Shown piece by piece: positions 7,223-15,219 of a stretch of 18,537 nucleotides of DNA. Both the position numbers and the translations under genes were made by a program. Source of the stretch: JBHHYR01 sp046757585 (GTDB taxonomy: Bacteria > Desulfobacterota > Binatia > HRBIN30). The stretch is from assembly GCA_046757585.1 (NCBI GenBank), contig JBHHYR010000058.1, positions 1-18,537 on the forward strand. Direction: 5' to 3'. Every line of letters starts with the position of its first letter. Positions within the stretch are counted from its first letter, which is position 1. The notes beneath the pieces were generated by a model. That model was not told the origin of the DNA. It was given only the letters and a program-made list of their open reading frames with translations, and searched no databases.

Positions 7223-8320
7223 ATGCCTGATGACAGCACACTGGATTATATCCCCGAGTACCTGTCCGACGACGTTAAGCGGCTGCTGCGCGGTTGGGCA
7301 AGAGAATCGGCGGCCGCGCCCGCGCCGCTGGTCGTGAACGAGTACCTGATTCGCCACTGGTGCGAGACGCTGGAGGACGGCAACCCGCTCTACCTGGACG
7401 ACCGGTACGCGACGGCGCAGGGGCTGCGTAGTGTGGTTGCGCCGGTCGGGTCGATCATGACCACGTTCGCCATGCCCTTCCGCTGGCCGTGGCCTCCGGG
7501 AGACCGTGAACCTGTTCGGCACATCCACTACTACATCAAAGATCTGTTGAACCTGCCGGTTGGGATCATCACGGCCATCGACGTGGAGAACCACACACCG
7601 CTTCTGATCGGAGATCGCGTCAGCGTCAGCCAGCGGTTGGTGTCGATCTCACCTTGGAAGAAGACCCGCCTCGGGGAAGGGCATTTTTGGACGATGGATC
7701 GGCTGTACCGCAATCAGCGCGGCGACCTGGTCGTGCGGGAACGCATGACGGCGTTCGGCTACGGACGGGAGGACGGTGGGACGAAGCAGGACGACGCCAG
7801 GCCCGGCGGTGGGTGGAGCCCGGCGGTCGAAGAGATGATCCAGGGAGACAAGACGGGCTACAAGCCCCCCGTCTTCCGGGACCGCTTCTGGGAGGATGTA
7901 CGGGAGGGCGAAAAGCTGCCCGAGCTGCGTATGCCGATCACCGTCACGCGCTGCATCTACCTGGCTTCGGCCACGCGTGACTTTTCCCCGCAGCATTCCA
8001 ATCGCGACTACGCGCAGCAGCGATCGAGGACCAAGGACATCTTCGTCAACACGCCCTTCAACATGGGCATGATCAGCCGTTTCATGACCGACTGGGGTGG
8101 TCCCAGAAGCACCGTGCGCCGCATGAATCTGGCGATGCGCGGAAACATCTGCGCGGGCGATGACATGATCATCAGCGGGAAGGTCACGAAGAAGCACGTG
8201 GAGGGCGGCGAGCATCGGGTCGATCTCGACATCGTGATCGCAACCCAGGACGGTCCCGTGACCCCGTGCAGCGCGTCGCTGGCCCTGCCCAGCCGGGATA
8301 GCGGCAACAAGAACGTTTGA
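7223..8320 (+). CDS. Double hot-dog MaoC-type enoyl-CoA hydratase (FAS1-like N domain plus MaoC C domain)
   Basis: This 365-residue protein contains two hot-dog domains. The N-terminal half (about 35-180) matches the FAS1-like dehydratase pattern, with DGNPLYLDD at 52-60 in which the usual His after NP is replaced, so this half looks inactive. The C-terminal half (about 217-355) starts with VFRDRFWEDVREGEKLP and has the hydratase-2 site as TRDFSPQHSNRDYA, with D253 and H258 as the likely catalytic pair. It should hydrate a trans-2-enoyl-CoA. Large internal spaces in such fused enzymes suit bulky acyl groups, and ChsH1/ChsH2 use a related two-domain arrangement for steroid CoA esters. Start: ATG 7223 with AAGGA at 7209-7213. 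It lies between an ACAD and the KstD-like dehydrogenase. Domain calls are good; substrate is inferred. Confidence 0.85.
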   Translation: MPDDSTLDYIPEYLSDDVKRLLRGWARESAAAPAPLVVNEYLIRHWCETLEDGNPLYLDDRYATAQGLRSVVAPVGSIMTTFAMPFRWPWPPGDREPVRHIHYYIKDLLNLPVGIITAIDVENHTPLLIGDRVSVSQRLVSISPWKKTRLGEGHFWTMDRLYRNQRGDLVVRERMTAFGYGREDGGTKQDDARPGGGWSPAVEEMIQGDKTGYKPPVFRDRFWEDVREGEKLPELRMPITVTRCIYLASATRDFSPQHSNRDYAQQRSRTKDIFVNTPFNMGMISRFMTDWGGPRSTVRRMNLAMRGNICAGDDMIISGKVTKKHVEGGEHRVDLDIVIATQDGPVTPCSASLALPSRDSGNKNV

Positions 8321-8361
8321 CATGCGCCGACACCACGCTCACTCGTACACAAACACGAAGC

Positions 8362-8365
8362 GGAG
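8362..8365 (+). promoter_or_regulatory. Ribosome binding site favouring ATG 8375 over ATG 8366
   Basis: GGAG directly abuts ATG 8366, leaving no spacer, but sits nine bases before the in-frame ATG 8375. The downstream start is therefore preferred, giving an N-terminus MHTTEWDQT. Confidence 0.5.
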
Positions 8366-8374
8366 ATGCTGCGA

Positions 8375-10075
8375 ATGCACACGACAGAATGGGACCAGAC
8401 GGTTGAGTTGCTGATCATCGGCTCCGGCGCTGGTGCCATGGCGACGGCTATCGTGGCGCACGACCGGGGCGGCAAGGTGCTCCTGATCGAGAAGACCCAC
8501 CTCTACGGCGGTTCCTCGGCGATGTCGGGCGGCTCGCTGTGGATCCCGAACAACCATCTGATGGCGGCGGCGGGTATGACGGATTGCCCGGAAGACGCCC
8601 TGGCTTATCTGCACGCAATCACAGGCGGGGCGGTGCCCGAGGAAAAGCTACGCGCCTACGTGGAAACTGCCCCGGTGATGCTCAAGTACATGAGCGACCG
8701 CGCGGGCCTGCGCATGCAGTCGATGCTCACCTACACGGACTATTATCCGGAAGCTCCCGGTGGGAAGCCGGGCGGGCGTTCCGTCGAACCGGAACACTTC
8801 GACGCCCGCCGGCTCGGCGACGAGTTCGACCGCCAGCGCGCGCCGGCGGTTCAGGAACTTGTCCTCGGGCGCATGTCGATGACGGCAACCGAGGCGCACC
8901 ACGTCCTCGCGCGGCATCCCGGCTGGGGCAAGCTCACGGCGCAGATCATGCTCCGATACTGGCTGGACCTCGGCGGGCGGCTCAAGGGTAAGCGCGACCG
9001 GTGCCTGTCGCTCGGCAATGCACTGATCGGCATGTTGCGGCGCGCGCTCATGGATCGCAACATCCCGCTCTGGCTGCAGGCCCCCGCGCGCGAGCTGATC
9101 ATGGACAACGGACGCGTAGCGGGTGCCGTGGTCGACAAAGGGGGGCAGCTATTCCGCATCGCTGCCAGCAGAGGGGTGGTTCTGGCAGGCGGAGGGTTCG
9201 AAAGCAGCGACGAGATGCGCAAGCGGTACCTACCTAATCCAACCGCGGCCGAATGGACGACCGCCAACCCCGGAAACACCGGTGATATCATCCGAATGGG
9301 CATGGCACTGGGCGCCGCGGTTGACTTGATGGACGACGCATGGTGGGGACCGACCACGGTCGTGCCGGGTGAGGAGCGCGCGCGCATGCTGGTGGTCGAG
9401 AAAGGCCTGCCGGGTTGCGTCTTCGTCAACAAGCGCGGGCAGAGGTTTCTCAACGAGGCCGCCCCCTACAACGACATCTGCAAGCGGATGTACGAGCATC
9501 ACACGCCTGCCTCACCCTGCGTACCCTGTTACATGATCTTCGATGCGACCTTCCGCAAGAAGTACCCGTGCGGTCCTCTCCTGCCGGCCGCACAACAGCC
9601 CGACTGGGCACTTCCGAAGAAACTCAAACGGAGCGGCTACCTCAAAAAGGCCGACACGCTCGATGGTCTTGCCGCACAGCTCGGCATCGACGCCGACGGC
9701 CTCAAGGCATCAATAGCAAAGATGAACGAGTACGCGCGCGCCGGAAAGGATCCGGAGTTCCATCGTGGCGAAAGCCTCTTCGACCAGTACTACGGCGACG
9801 AAAAGGTCCAACCGAACCCCTGCCTCGCCCCGATCGAGCAACCACCGTACTATGGGATCGTTGTCTACGCCGGCGACCTCGGCACCAAAGGCGGCCTGCG
9901 GACCGACGTCGGTGCGCGCGTGCTCAACACCTCGGGCGAGCCGATCCCCGGTCTCTACGCCATTGGCAACTGCTCGGCGTCGGTGATGGGTCGCACCTAC
10001 CCGGGCGCCGGAGGTACCATCGGGCCGGCGATGACGTTCGGCTATATCGTGGCCCGTGACCTCTTCGGCGAGTGA
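8375..10075 (+). CDS. FAD-dependent dehydrogenase, 3-ketosteroid delta1-dehydrogenase (KstD)-like
   Basis: About 566 residues from ATG 8375 (569 from ATG 8366). It is a flavoprotein of the FrdA/KstD family; KstD abstracts hydrogens from C1 and C2 of a 3-ketosteroid A ring. The FAD site is LLIIGSGAGAMATA near the N-terminus, followed by LIEK and GGSSAMSGGSLWIPNN. Tyr residues line up with the known KstD active site: the YTDYYPEAPGG stretch (about 120-130), Y365 in EAAPYNDICKRMY, and Y542 with G546 in TYPGAGGTIGPAMTFGY. The Tyr-to-Gly spacing of four matches Y487/G491 of the Rhodococcus enzyme. Length fits the roughly 560-residue mycobacterial form. Its TGA overlaps the ATG of the next gene, showing tight coupling to a CoA-transferase. 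Other options are a delta4(5alpha)-dehydrogenase or a dehydrogenase of another cyclic ketone. Family firm; exact reaction moderately sure. Confidence 0.85.
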   Translation: MHTTEWDQTVELLIIGSGAGAMATAIVAHDRGGKVLLIEKTHLYGGSSAMSGGSLWIPNNHLMAAAGMTDCPEDALAYLHAITGGAVPEEKLRAYVETAPVMLKYMSDRAGLRMQSMLTYTDYYPEAPGGKPGGRSVEPEHFDARRLGDEFDRQRAPAVQELVLGRMSMTATEAHHVLARHPGWGKLTAQIMLRYWLDLGGRLKGKRDRCLSLGNALIGMLRRALMDRNIPLWLQAPARELIMDNGRVAGAVVDKGGQLFRIAASRGVVLAGGGFESSDEMRKRYLPNPTAAEWTTANPGNTGDIIRMGMALGAAVDLMDDAWWGPTTVVPGEERARMLVVEKGLPGCVFVNKRGQRFLNEAAPYNDICKRMYEHHTPASPCVPCYMIFDATFRKKYPCGPLLPAAQQPDWALPKKLKRSGYLKKADTLDGLAAQLGIDADGLKASIAKMNEYARAGKDPEFHRGESLFDQYYGDEKVQPNPCLAPIEQPPYYGIVVYAGDLGTKGGLRTDVGARVLNTSGEPIPGLYAIGNCSASVMGRTYPGAGGTIGPAMTFGYIVARDLFGE

Positions 10076-11328
10076 TGCCATCGTCGGCCGGACAGACCGC
10101 GCCGGAGGCGGGAACTGCCGGGACCCTCGCTCTGGCAGGACGCCGGGTGCTGGAACTCGCTGACGGGAAAGGGGCTTACTGCGGCAAGCTGCTCGCCGAC
10201 ATGGGCGCAGACGTCATCAAGATCGAGCCCCCCGGCGGCGATCCGATGCGAGCGATCCCCCCGTTCCTGCACGACACGCCCGACCCCGACCACAGCCTGT
10301 CCTTCCTCTACATGAACACCAGCAAGCGCGGCCTGACGCTGGACATCACCCGGCCCGACGGGCAAGCGCTCTTCGCCAAGCTGGCGCAGACGGCTGATAT
10401 CGTCATCGAAACCTTCGCGCCGGGGTATCTGGACAGCCTGGCAATCGGCTATCGATCCCTGAAGGAGACGAACCCCCGGCTGGTCTTTACCTCGATCACC
10501 GGCTTCGGGCAGCGCGGTCCGTCTGCAGGCTTCAAATCAGCCGACCTGGTAGCCAGTGCCTTGGGAGGTGCGATGTATGTGACAGGAGACGGCGACGATC
10601 CGCCGGTCACCCTCGCCGGCACGCAAAGCCATGTGATGGCGGCGACCTGCGCCGCGGTCAGCAGCATGATTGCCCTGTATCGCAGCACGATCTGCGGGGA
10701 AGGCCAACACGTCGATATTTCCGTAGAAGAGGTGATGGTTTCCGTCACGCACATCTGCGGTGTCGGCAAGTGGCTGGACGACCACATGATCCCTCGCCGC
10801 ATGGGCACCCGTTTGTTTGCCTCGGTGCCGTCGGGGACCTATCGCTGCAAGGACGGGCTGGTGTATCTCATGATCAACCGTCCGGCGCACTGGAAAGTCC
10901 TGGCGCACTGGGTCGCCGAGGTGACCGGAAACAGCGCCGTCCTGGATCCGCTGTTCGAGGGACCGTCCTCGAACCGGCAGCCGCATCGCGAGCTGCTCGA
11001 CGCGTACATCTCAGACCTCACTTCCCGCTTCACCGTCGACGCGATGTATCATGAGGGCCAGCGGCGGCACCTGGCCTTCACTCCGGTCAATACTGCCGCG
11101 GCGGTCGCGACCGATCCGCACTTGGCTGCCAGGCACTACTTCGTCGAGGTCGAGCATCCGGTAGCAGGCCGACTGCGCTACCCCGGTGCGCCATACCGTC
11201 ACGCGGACACTCCGTGGCGCATTCGCCCGGCTCCGCGGATCGGCGAGCACAACCGGCAGGTGTATTGCGGCGAGCTACGACTTGCCGAAGCCGCGTTCCA
11301 CGACCTCGAGGAGCGCGGCATCGTTTGA
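10075..11328 (+). CDS. Family III CoA-transferase (CaiB/BaiF), probable non-catalytic partner subunit
   Basis: 417 residues from ATG 10075, which shares one base with the preceding TGA (TGATG overlap). A GTG at 10072 is an alternative start. The fold is clear: VLELADGKGAYCGKLLADMG, ADVIKIEPPGGDP, then NTSKRGLTLDI and ADIVIETFAPG. Family III CoA-transferases use an Asp to form the acyl anhydride. In the matching segment here (LAGTQSHVMAATCAAV, about 180-195) there is no Asp; the aligned residue is H186, judged against the neighbour using the shared G.GQ turn. It is followed after three bases by a second CoA-transferase that has the Asp. Known heterodimers such as BbsEF (succinyl-CoA:benzylsuccinate CoA-transferase) have one active and one inactive subunit, so a similar pair is likely. 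Fold certain; partner role inferred. Confidence 0.87.
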   Translation: MPSSAGQTAPEAGTAGTLALAGRRVLELADGKGAYCGKLLADMGADVIKIEPPGGDPMRAIPPFLHDTPDPDHSLSFLYMNTSKRGLTLDITRPDGQALFAKLAQTADIVIETFAPGYLDSLAIGYRSLKETNPRLVFTSITGFGQRGPSAGFKSADLVASALGGAMYVTGDGDDPPVTLAGTQSHVMAATCAAVSSMIALYRSTICGEGQHVDISVEEVMVSVTHICGVGKWLDDHMIPRRMGTRLFASVPSGTYRCKDGLVYLMINRPAHWKVLAHWVAEVTGNSAVLDPLFEGPSSNRQPHRELLDAYISDLTSRFTVDAMYHEGQRRHLAFTPVNTAAAVATDPHLAARHYFVEVEHPVAGRLRYPGAPYRHADTPWRIRPAPRIGEHNRQVYCGELRLAEAAFHDLEERGIV

Positions 11329-11331
11329 CGG

Positions 11332-12570
11332 ATGCCCAAGGCGCAGGCACTAGCGGGACTCAGAGTCATCGAGTTCACCGCTGGCATGGCGGGCCCATGG
11401 ATCGGCCGCTTCATGGCCCATTGCGGTGCCGAGGTGATCAAGGTGGAGTCGAAGCGCCACCTGGATGTCACGCGACAGTACGTCCCACCATGGGCACCGG
11501 ACATGGGGGCCCAATCGCAGCTGTCGCCGTGGCTCACCGATTGGAACGCCGGCAAGCGCTTCGTCGCGCTCGATCTCACGCGACCGCAGGGCGTGGAGCT
11601 GGCGCACCGCCTGATCGCAACCTGCGACGTTGTGGTGGAGAACTACAGCGCGGGAGTCATGGACAAGCTCGGCCTCGGTTACGCCGTACTACAACAGGCA
11701 AACCCCAAGCTCATCATGTTCAGCTCCTCCGGGTACGGAGACAGCGGACCATACCGGCGCTACGTGACCTGGGGTCCGAATATCGAGGCTTTGTCCGGTC
11801 TCAGCACGCTCTCCGGCTTTCCCGAACGGGAGTGCACGATCACGCAATACGCTTACCCTGACGCGGTGAGCGCCCTCCATGGTCTCTTTGCTGTGATGTG
11901 CGCGCTGGAGTTTCGGCACAGGATGGGCAGAGGCCAGTACATCAACCTGTCCCAGTTCGAGGCCACCGTCGCCGCCCTTGGTCACGTCATGATGGAGCGT
12001 CTCGCTAGTGGCCGGGAACCGCAGCGGCGCGGCAATCGCTCTCTCCACGCCGCCCCGTACGGCTGCTACCGCTGCCAGGGTGAGGACCGGTGGGTTGCCA
12101 TCGCGGTGTTCAGCGACGCGGAGTGGAAGCGCTTTTGTGTTGCGGTCGGGCAGCTGGGCTGGACAGAAGACCCGTGCTTCGCCAGTCTTGCCTCCAGACT
12201 ACACAACGTGGAGGCGCTCGACCGGCTGGTGGAAGAATGGACAACGAGCCGTGTGGATTACGAGGTGATGTCCATATTGCAGCGGGCGGGCATAGCGGCG
12301 GGCGTCGTGCAGAATGTTGAGAACCTGTTGCGTGACGACCGCCAGTTGGCGGCACGGCGATTCTTCGAGGAAGTTGACCATGTCAAGAATGGCAAGGTCA
12401 TGACCACCGGCATTCCAGTCGGGTTGACCGGAACACCCGGTCATACCGGCCAGGCGGGGGCAGCGGTGGGGCAGGACAACGACTATGTTTTCCGCACCCT
12501 GCTCGGCATGACCCGGCAAGAAATCCAGCAGTATATCGACACCGGCGCAATCGAGCCGGCGGAGAGCTGA
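11332..12570 (+). CDS. Family III CoA-transferase (CaiB/BaiF), catalytic subunit
   Basis: This 412-residue enzyme would move CoA between two acids without ATP. It begins LAGLRVIEFTAGMAGPWIGR, continues with GAEVIKVESKRHLD, NAGKRFVALDLTRPQG and VVENYSAGVMDKLGLGY, and carries the catalytic Asp as D177 in YAYPDAVSALHG. It lacks the GHD.NY His and the GA.EP Glu of racemases, which separates it from the gene at 4757. It starts three bases after the other CoA-transferase and ends 15 bases before an ACAD, so the order is KstD-like, inactive subunit, active subunit, ACAD. No strong ribosome site precedes ATG 11332, consistent with translational coupling. The CoA donor and acceptor are unknown; a succinyl-CoA donor is common but unproven. 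Confidence 0.9.
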   Translation: MPKAQALAGLRVIEFTAGMAGPWIGRFMAHCGAEVIKVESKRHLDVTRQYVPPWAPDMGAQSQLSPWLTDWNAGKRFVALDLTRPQGVELAHRLIATCDVVVENYSAGVMDKLGLGYAVLQQANPKLIMFSSSGYGDSGPYRRYVTWGPNIEALSGLSTLSGFPERECTITQYAYPDAVSALHGLFAVMCALEFRHRMGRGQYINLSQFEATVAALGHVMMERLASGREPQRRGNRSLHAAPYGCYRCQGEDRWVAIAVFSDAEWKRFCVAVGQLGWTEDPCFASLASRLHNVEALDRLVEEWTTSRVDYEVMSILQRAGIAAGVVQNVENLLRDDRQLAARRFFEEVDHVKNGKVMTTGIPVGLTGTPGHTGQAGAAVGQDNDYVFRTLLGMTRQEIQQYIDTGAIEPAES

Positions 12571-12573
12571 CCA

Positions 12574-12580
12574 GAGGAGG
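12574..12580 (+). promoter_or_regulatory. Ribosome binding site deciding ATG 12586
   Basis: GAGGAGG ends five bases before ATG 12586 but only two before the in-frame GTG 12583. The ATG is therefore the better start. Confidence 0.65.
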
Positions 12581-12585
12581 GCGTG

Positions 12586-13785
12586 ATGGATCTGCGCTTC
12601 AGCGAAGCAGACGAAGCCTTCCGGAGGGAAGTCGCACAGTGGCTGGCTGACAACCTCGTCGGCGAGTTCGCACGGCTGCGCGGCCGGGGCGGCCCGGGCG
12701 ATGCGCATGCCCTGTTCGACGAGCGATTGGCCTGGGAACGCAAACTGGGCGCCGCTGGCTGGACGTGCCTTGGTTGGCCCAAGAAGTACGGCGGCCGCGG
12801 CGCGAGCTTCACTCAACAAGTCATCTTCTCTGAAGAATACGCCCGGGCCGGCGGGCCGGGCCGCGTCGGGCACATCGGCGAGACCCTCCTCGGCCCGACG
12901 ATCATCGCCTTTGGCACCGAACAACAGAAGCGTCGGTTCCTGCCGCCAATTGTCGCGGGAGAAGAACTCTGGTGCCAAGGCTACTCCGAACCCAACGCTG
13001 GTTCCGATCTCGCTAATGTACAGACAAAAGCGCACCGTGACCGTGACGAATGGGTCATCAACGGCCAGAAGGTTTGGACCTCCGGGGCCCAGTGGTCCGA
13101 TTGGTGCTTCGCGCTCTGCCGCACCGACCCGAGTGCGCCGAATCACCGGGCGCTCTCGTACATCCTCGTGCCGATGCACCAGAAGGGCGTCGAGGTGCGC
13201 CCGATCGTACAGATGACCGGCGACTCGGAGTTCAGCGAAGTCTTCTTCGACAACGCCCGCACGGCAGCGGAGAACGTCGTGGGCGCGGTGAACGACGGGT
13301 GGCGTGTCGCGATGGGTACCCTGGCCGTCGAACGAGGCGCCTCCACTCTGGGTCAGCAACTCAATTTCCACAACGAGTTGCAGCAGGTGATCGAAGTCGC
13401 CCAGGCCAACGGGCTCAACCAAGATCCCGTCATGCGCCAGCGCCTGGCCGCCGCCTGGATCGGACTACGGATCATACGCTTCAACGCGCTACGCACGCTC
13501 AGCAACCCTGCCGTACACGAGCTCAGCCGGGAGGCGATGATCACGAAGCTCTACTGGGCGACGTGGCACCGCACCCTGGGGAAGCTCGCCATGGACGTCC
13601 TAGGAGCGCAGTCGGAGATCGCCGCAGGGGCCCCGTACCGGCTCACCGGTTTGCAGCGGCTGTTTCTTTTCACCCGCGCCGACACGATTTACGCCGGCAC
13701 GAATCAGATCCAGCGTAACCTCATTGCCGAGCGCGCCCTGGGCCTGCCGCGAGAACCACGTCCGGCCCCCGCGAAGCGAGCGTGA
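12586..13785 (+). CDS. Acyl-CoA dehydrogenase (FadE type, catalytic Glu present)
   Basis: This 399-residue ACAD starts MDLRFSEADEAFRREV. Motifs seen are GYSEPNAGSD (about 132-141), INGQKVWTSGAQWSDW, and the C-terminal TIYAGTNQIQRNLIAER with ALGLPRE. The probable catalytic base is E249 in TLAVERGAS, the isovaleryl-type position; the medium-chain YEG site reads YAG. It belongs to the roughly 390-400 residue FadE group used in steroid and branched-chain catabolism and differs clearly from the ACAD at 3467, so the two are not a recent duplication. It follows the CoA-transferase pair by 15 bases and precedes the SDR by 37. It may be the active partner of the Glu-poor ACAD at 5961, although the one at 3467 is nearer. 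Substrate unknown. Confidence 0.93.
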   Translation: MDLRFSEADEAFRREVAQWLADNLVGEFARLRGRGGPGDAHALFDERLAWERKLGAAGWTCLGWPKKYGGRGASFTQQVIFSEEYARAGGPGRVGHIGETLLGPTIIAFGTEQQKRRFLPPIVAGEELWCQGYSEPNAGSDLANVQTKAHRDRDEWVINGQKVWTSGAQWSDWCFALCRTDPSAPNHRALSYILVPMHQKGVEVRPIVQMTGDSEFSEVFFDNARTAAENVVGAVNDGWRVAMGTLAVERGASTLGQQLNFHNELQQVIEVAQANGLNQDPVMRQRLAAAWIGLRIIRFNALRTLSNPAVHELSREAMITKLYWATWHRTLGKLAMDVLGAQSEIAAGAPYRLTGLQRLFLFTRADTIYAGTNQIQRNLIAERALGLPREPRPAPAKRA

Positions 13786-13822
13786 GAATGACGAGCATGC
13801 TGGGTGGCAAGGTGGCGGTCCG

Positions 13823-14605
13823 ATGGGTGTGACAGTTCCTGCTTATCCGACGGGGCACGACATGCTCGCGGGCAAGACGGTGCTCATTACGGCTGCAGCT
13901 GGGACCGGCATTGGCTTCGCTACCGCCAAGCGCTGCGTCGAGGAGAAGGCGACCGTGATGATCAGCGACATCCACGAACGCCGGCTCGCAGCGGCTGCGA
14001 CCAAGCTGGCGGAGATCAGCGGCAGCCGCCCGCCGTCCCGGCTCTGCAACGTCACGCAGGAGGCGGAAGTTCAAGCACTCATCGATGCTGCAATCACCGA
14101 GATGCGCGGCATCGATGTGCTCGTCAACAATGCCGGCCTCGGCGGTTTCGCCCCGCTTGTCGACATGACCGACGCCCAATGGCAGGCGGTGCTCGACGTC
14201 ACCCTGAATGGGACCTTCCGGATGACCCGCGCGGCCCTGCGCCACATGATCCCGCGGGGCAGTGGGTCCATTGTGAACAACGCTTCGGTGCTCGGCTGGC
14301 GCGCCCAGGCCGGGCAGGCGCACTACGCTGCCGCCAAGGCGGGGGTCATGGCCCTTACCCGCTGTGCGGCAATCGAAGCTGCGCCGGCCAACGTACGGGT
14401 CAACGCCGTCGCCCCGAGCTTGGCCATGCATGAATTCCTCACCAAGGTGACGCCCCCGGGCCTGCTCCAAGATCTGACTGCGCGCGAAGCATTCGGCCGT
14501 GCTGCCACGCCGTGGGAAGTGGCCAATGTCATCGTCTTTCTGGCAAGCGACTACGCATCGTACATGACCGGCGAAATCGTGTCGGTCAGCAGCCAGCATC
14601 CATGA
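13823..14605 (+). CDS. Short-chain dehydrogenase/reductase (3-hydroxyacyl-CoA or hydroxysteroid dehydrogenase type)
   Basis: This 260-residue classical SDR probably oxidises a 3-hydroxyacyl-CoA or ring hydroxyl with NAD(P)+. The start at ATG 13823 follows AAGGTGG (13809-13815); ATG 13862 (MLAGKTVLIT) is an alternative. The cofactor motif reads ITAAAGTGIG at 22-31, so the usual TG of TGxxxGIG is replaced by AA. NNAG is at 102-105, the catalytic Ser is S155 in NNASVLGWRAQ, and YxxxK is Y168/K172 in HYAAAKAGVMALTR. The same TAAAGTGIG variant and the NNASVLGWRAQ wording recur, as I remember, in SDRs of the mycobacterial cholesterol regulons. It lies between an ACAD and a MaoC hydratase, fitting a hydroxyacyl-CoA dehydrogenase step. 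The open frame reaches upstream to 13724, but that part overlaps the ACAD gene and is not family-like. Confidence 0.9.
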   Translation: MGVTVPAYPTGHDMLAGKTVLITAAAGTGIGFATAKRCVEEKATVMISDIHERRLAAAATKLAEISGSRPPSRLCNVTQEAEVQALIDAAITEMRGIDVLVNNAGLGGFAPLVDMTDAQWQAVLDVTLNGTFRMTRAALRHMIPRGSGSIVNNASVLGWRAQAGQAHYAAAKAGVMALTRCAAIEAAPANVRVNAVAPSLAMHEFLTKVTPPGLLQDLTAREAFGRAATPWEVANVIVFLASDYASYMTGEIVSVSSQHP

Positions 14606-14700
14606 GCGCGGACCTCGCTCATGGCGCATCGAGGACCAAGCGGTGTCGGGGCGCCAATCAGCAACGGCCAACAGCCCGGACGTGAAGAGGAGCGTACCAA

Positions 14701-15174
14701 ATGACTGCCATGTTCAACACGCCCGCGGATCTCAAGGGGGCGGTGGGCCAGCACCTCGGGCACAGTGACTGGCTCACGATCACGCAGGAACGAATCAATC
14801 AGTTTGCCGAGGCGACGGGCGACCACCAGTGGATCCACGTCGACCCTGCGCGCGCCAAGAACGGCCCGTTCGGCACCTGCATCGCGCACGGGTATCTCAC
14901 GCTGTCGCTGGTGAACCTGTTCCTGCCCCAGATTCTCGATGTCCGCGGCGTCCGGATGGGTGTCAACTACGGTGTCGACAAGGTGCGTTTCCCGGCCCCC
15001 GTCCCGGTCGGATCCAAGATTCGCGGCGACGCGCAACTCATCAAAGTCGAGGACGTACAGGGCGGCATCCAAGCGACCATCCGGGTGACCGTCGAGATCG
15101 AGGGCAAGGATCGTCCCGCTTGCGTCGTGGACACCATCAGCCGCTACTTCCCTGGCAAGGCGAGGGGCATCTAA
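14701..15174 (+). CDS. MaoC-like (R)-specific enoyl-CoA hydratase, single hot-dog domain
   Basis: This 157-residue hydratase adds water to a trans-2-enoyl-CoA. The start is supported by AGAGGAG (14686-14692), eight bases before the ATG. The hydratase-2 site reads FAEATGDHQWIHVDP, with D41 and H46 as the catalytic pair, followed by GPFGTCIAHGYLTLSL, which forms the central helix. The wording matches the HtdZ (Rv0130)/NodN-like group of MaoC proteins. It is much shorter than the double-domain protein at 7223 and is probably a homodimer acting on a different, perhaps smaller, acyl chain. It is 95 bases after the SDR, so the two could do consecutive hydration and oxidation. Family certain; stereochemistry inferred from family. 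Confidence 0.92.
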   Translation: MTAMFNTPADLKGAVGQHLGHSDWLTITQERINQFAEATGDHQWIHVDPARAKNGPFGTCIAHGYLTLSLVNLFLPQILDVRGVRMGVNYGVDKVRFPAPVPVGSKIRGDAQLIKVEDVQGGIQATIRVTVEIEGKDRPACVVDTISRYFPGKARGI

Positions 15175-15193
15175 TCTACTACTTCCGAGAATC

Positions 15194-15210
15194 TTCGCGT
15201 GGCGCGCGAA
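15194..15210 (+). terminator. Possible hairpin terminator after the MaoC gene
   Basis: TTCGCG (15194-15199) and CGCGAA (15205-15210) form a perfect 6-bp stem with a 5-base loop, 19 bases after the stop codon, followed by only TTT. The short T-run makes intrinsic termination uncertain; it may act as a partial terminator or as an RNA-stability element. Confidence 0.3.
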
Positions 15211-15219
15211 TTTCAGTCT

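Noticed and set aside
12199..13422. 407-codon open frame on the minus strand
   Set aside because: It lies antisense to the CoA-transferase end and the ACAD at 12586, with no motif of its own.
13724..13822. N-terminal extension of the SDR to 13724
   Set aside because: It overlaps the C-terminus of the ACAD by about 60 bases and is not SDR-like; ATG 13823 has its own ribosome site.
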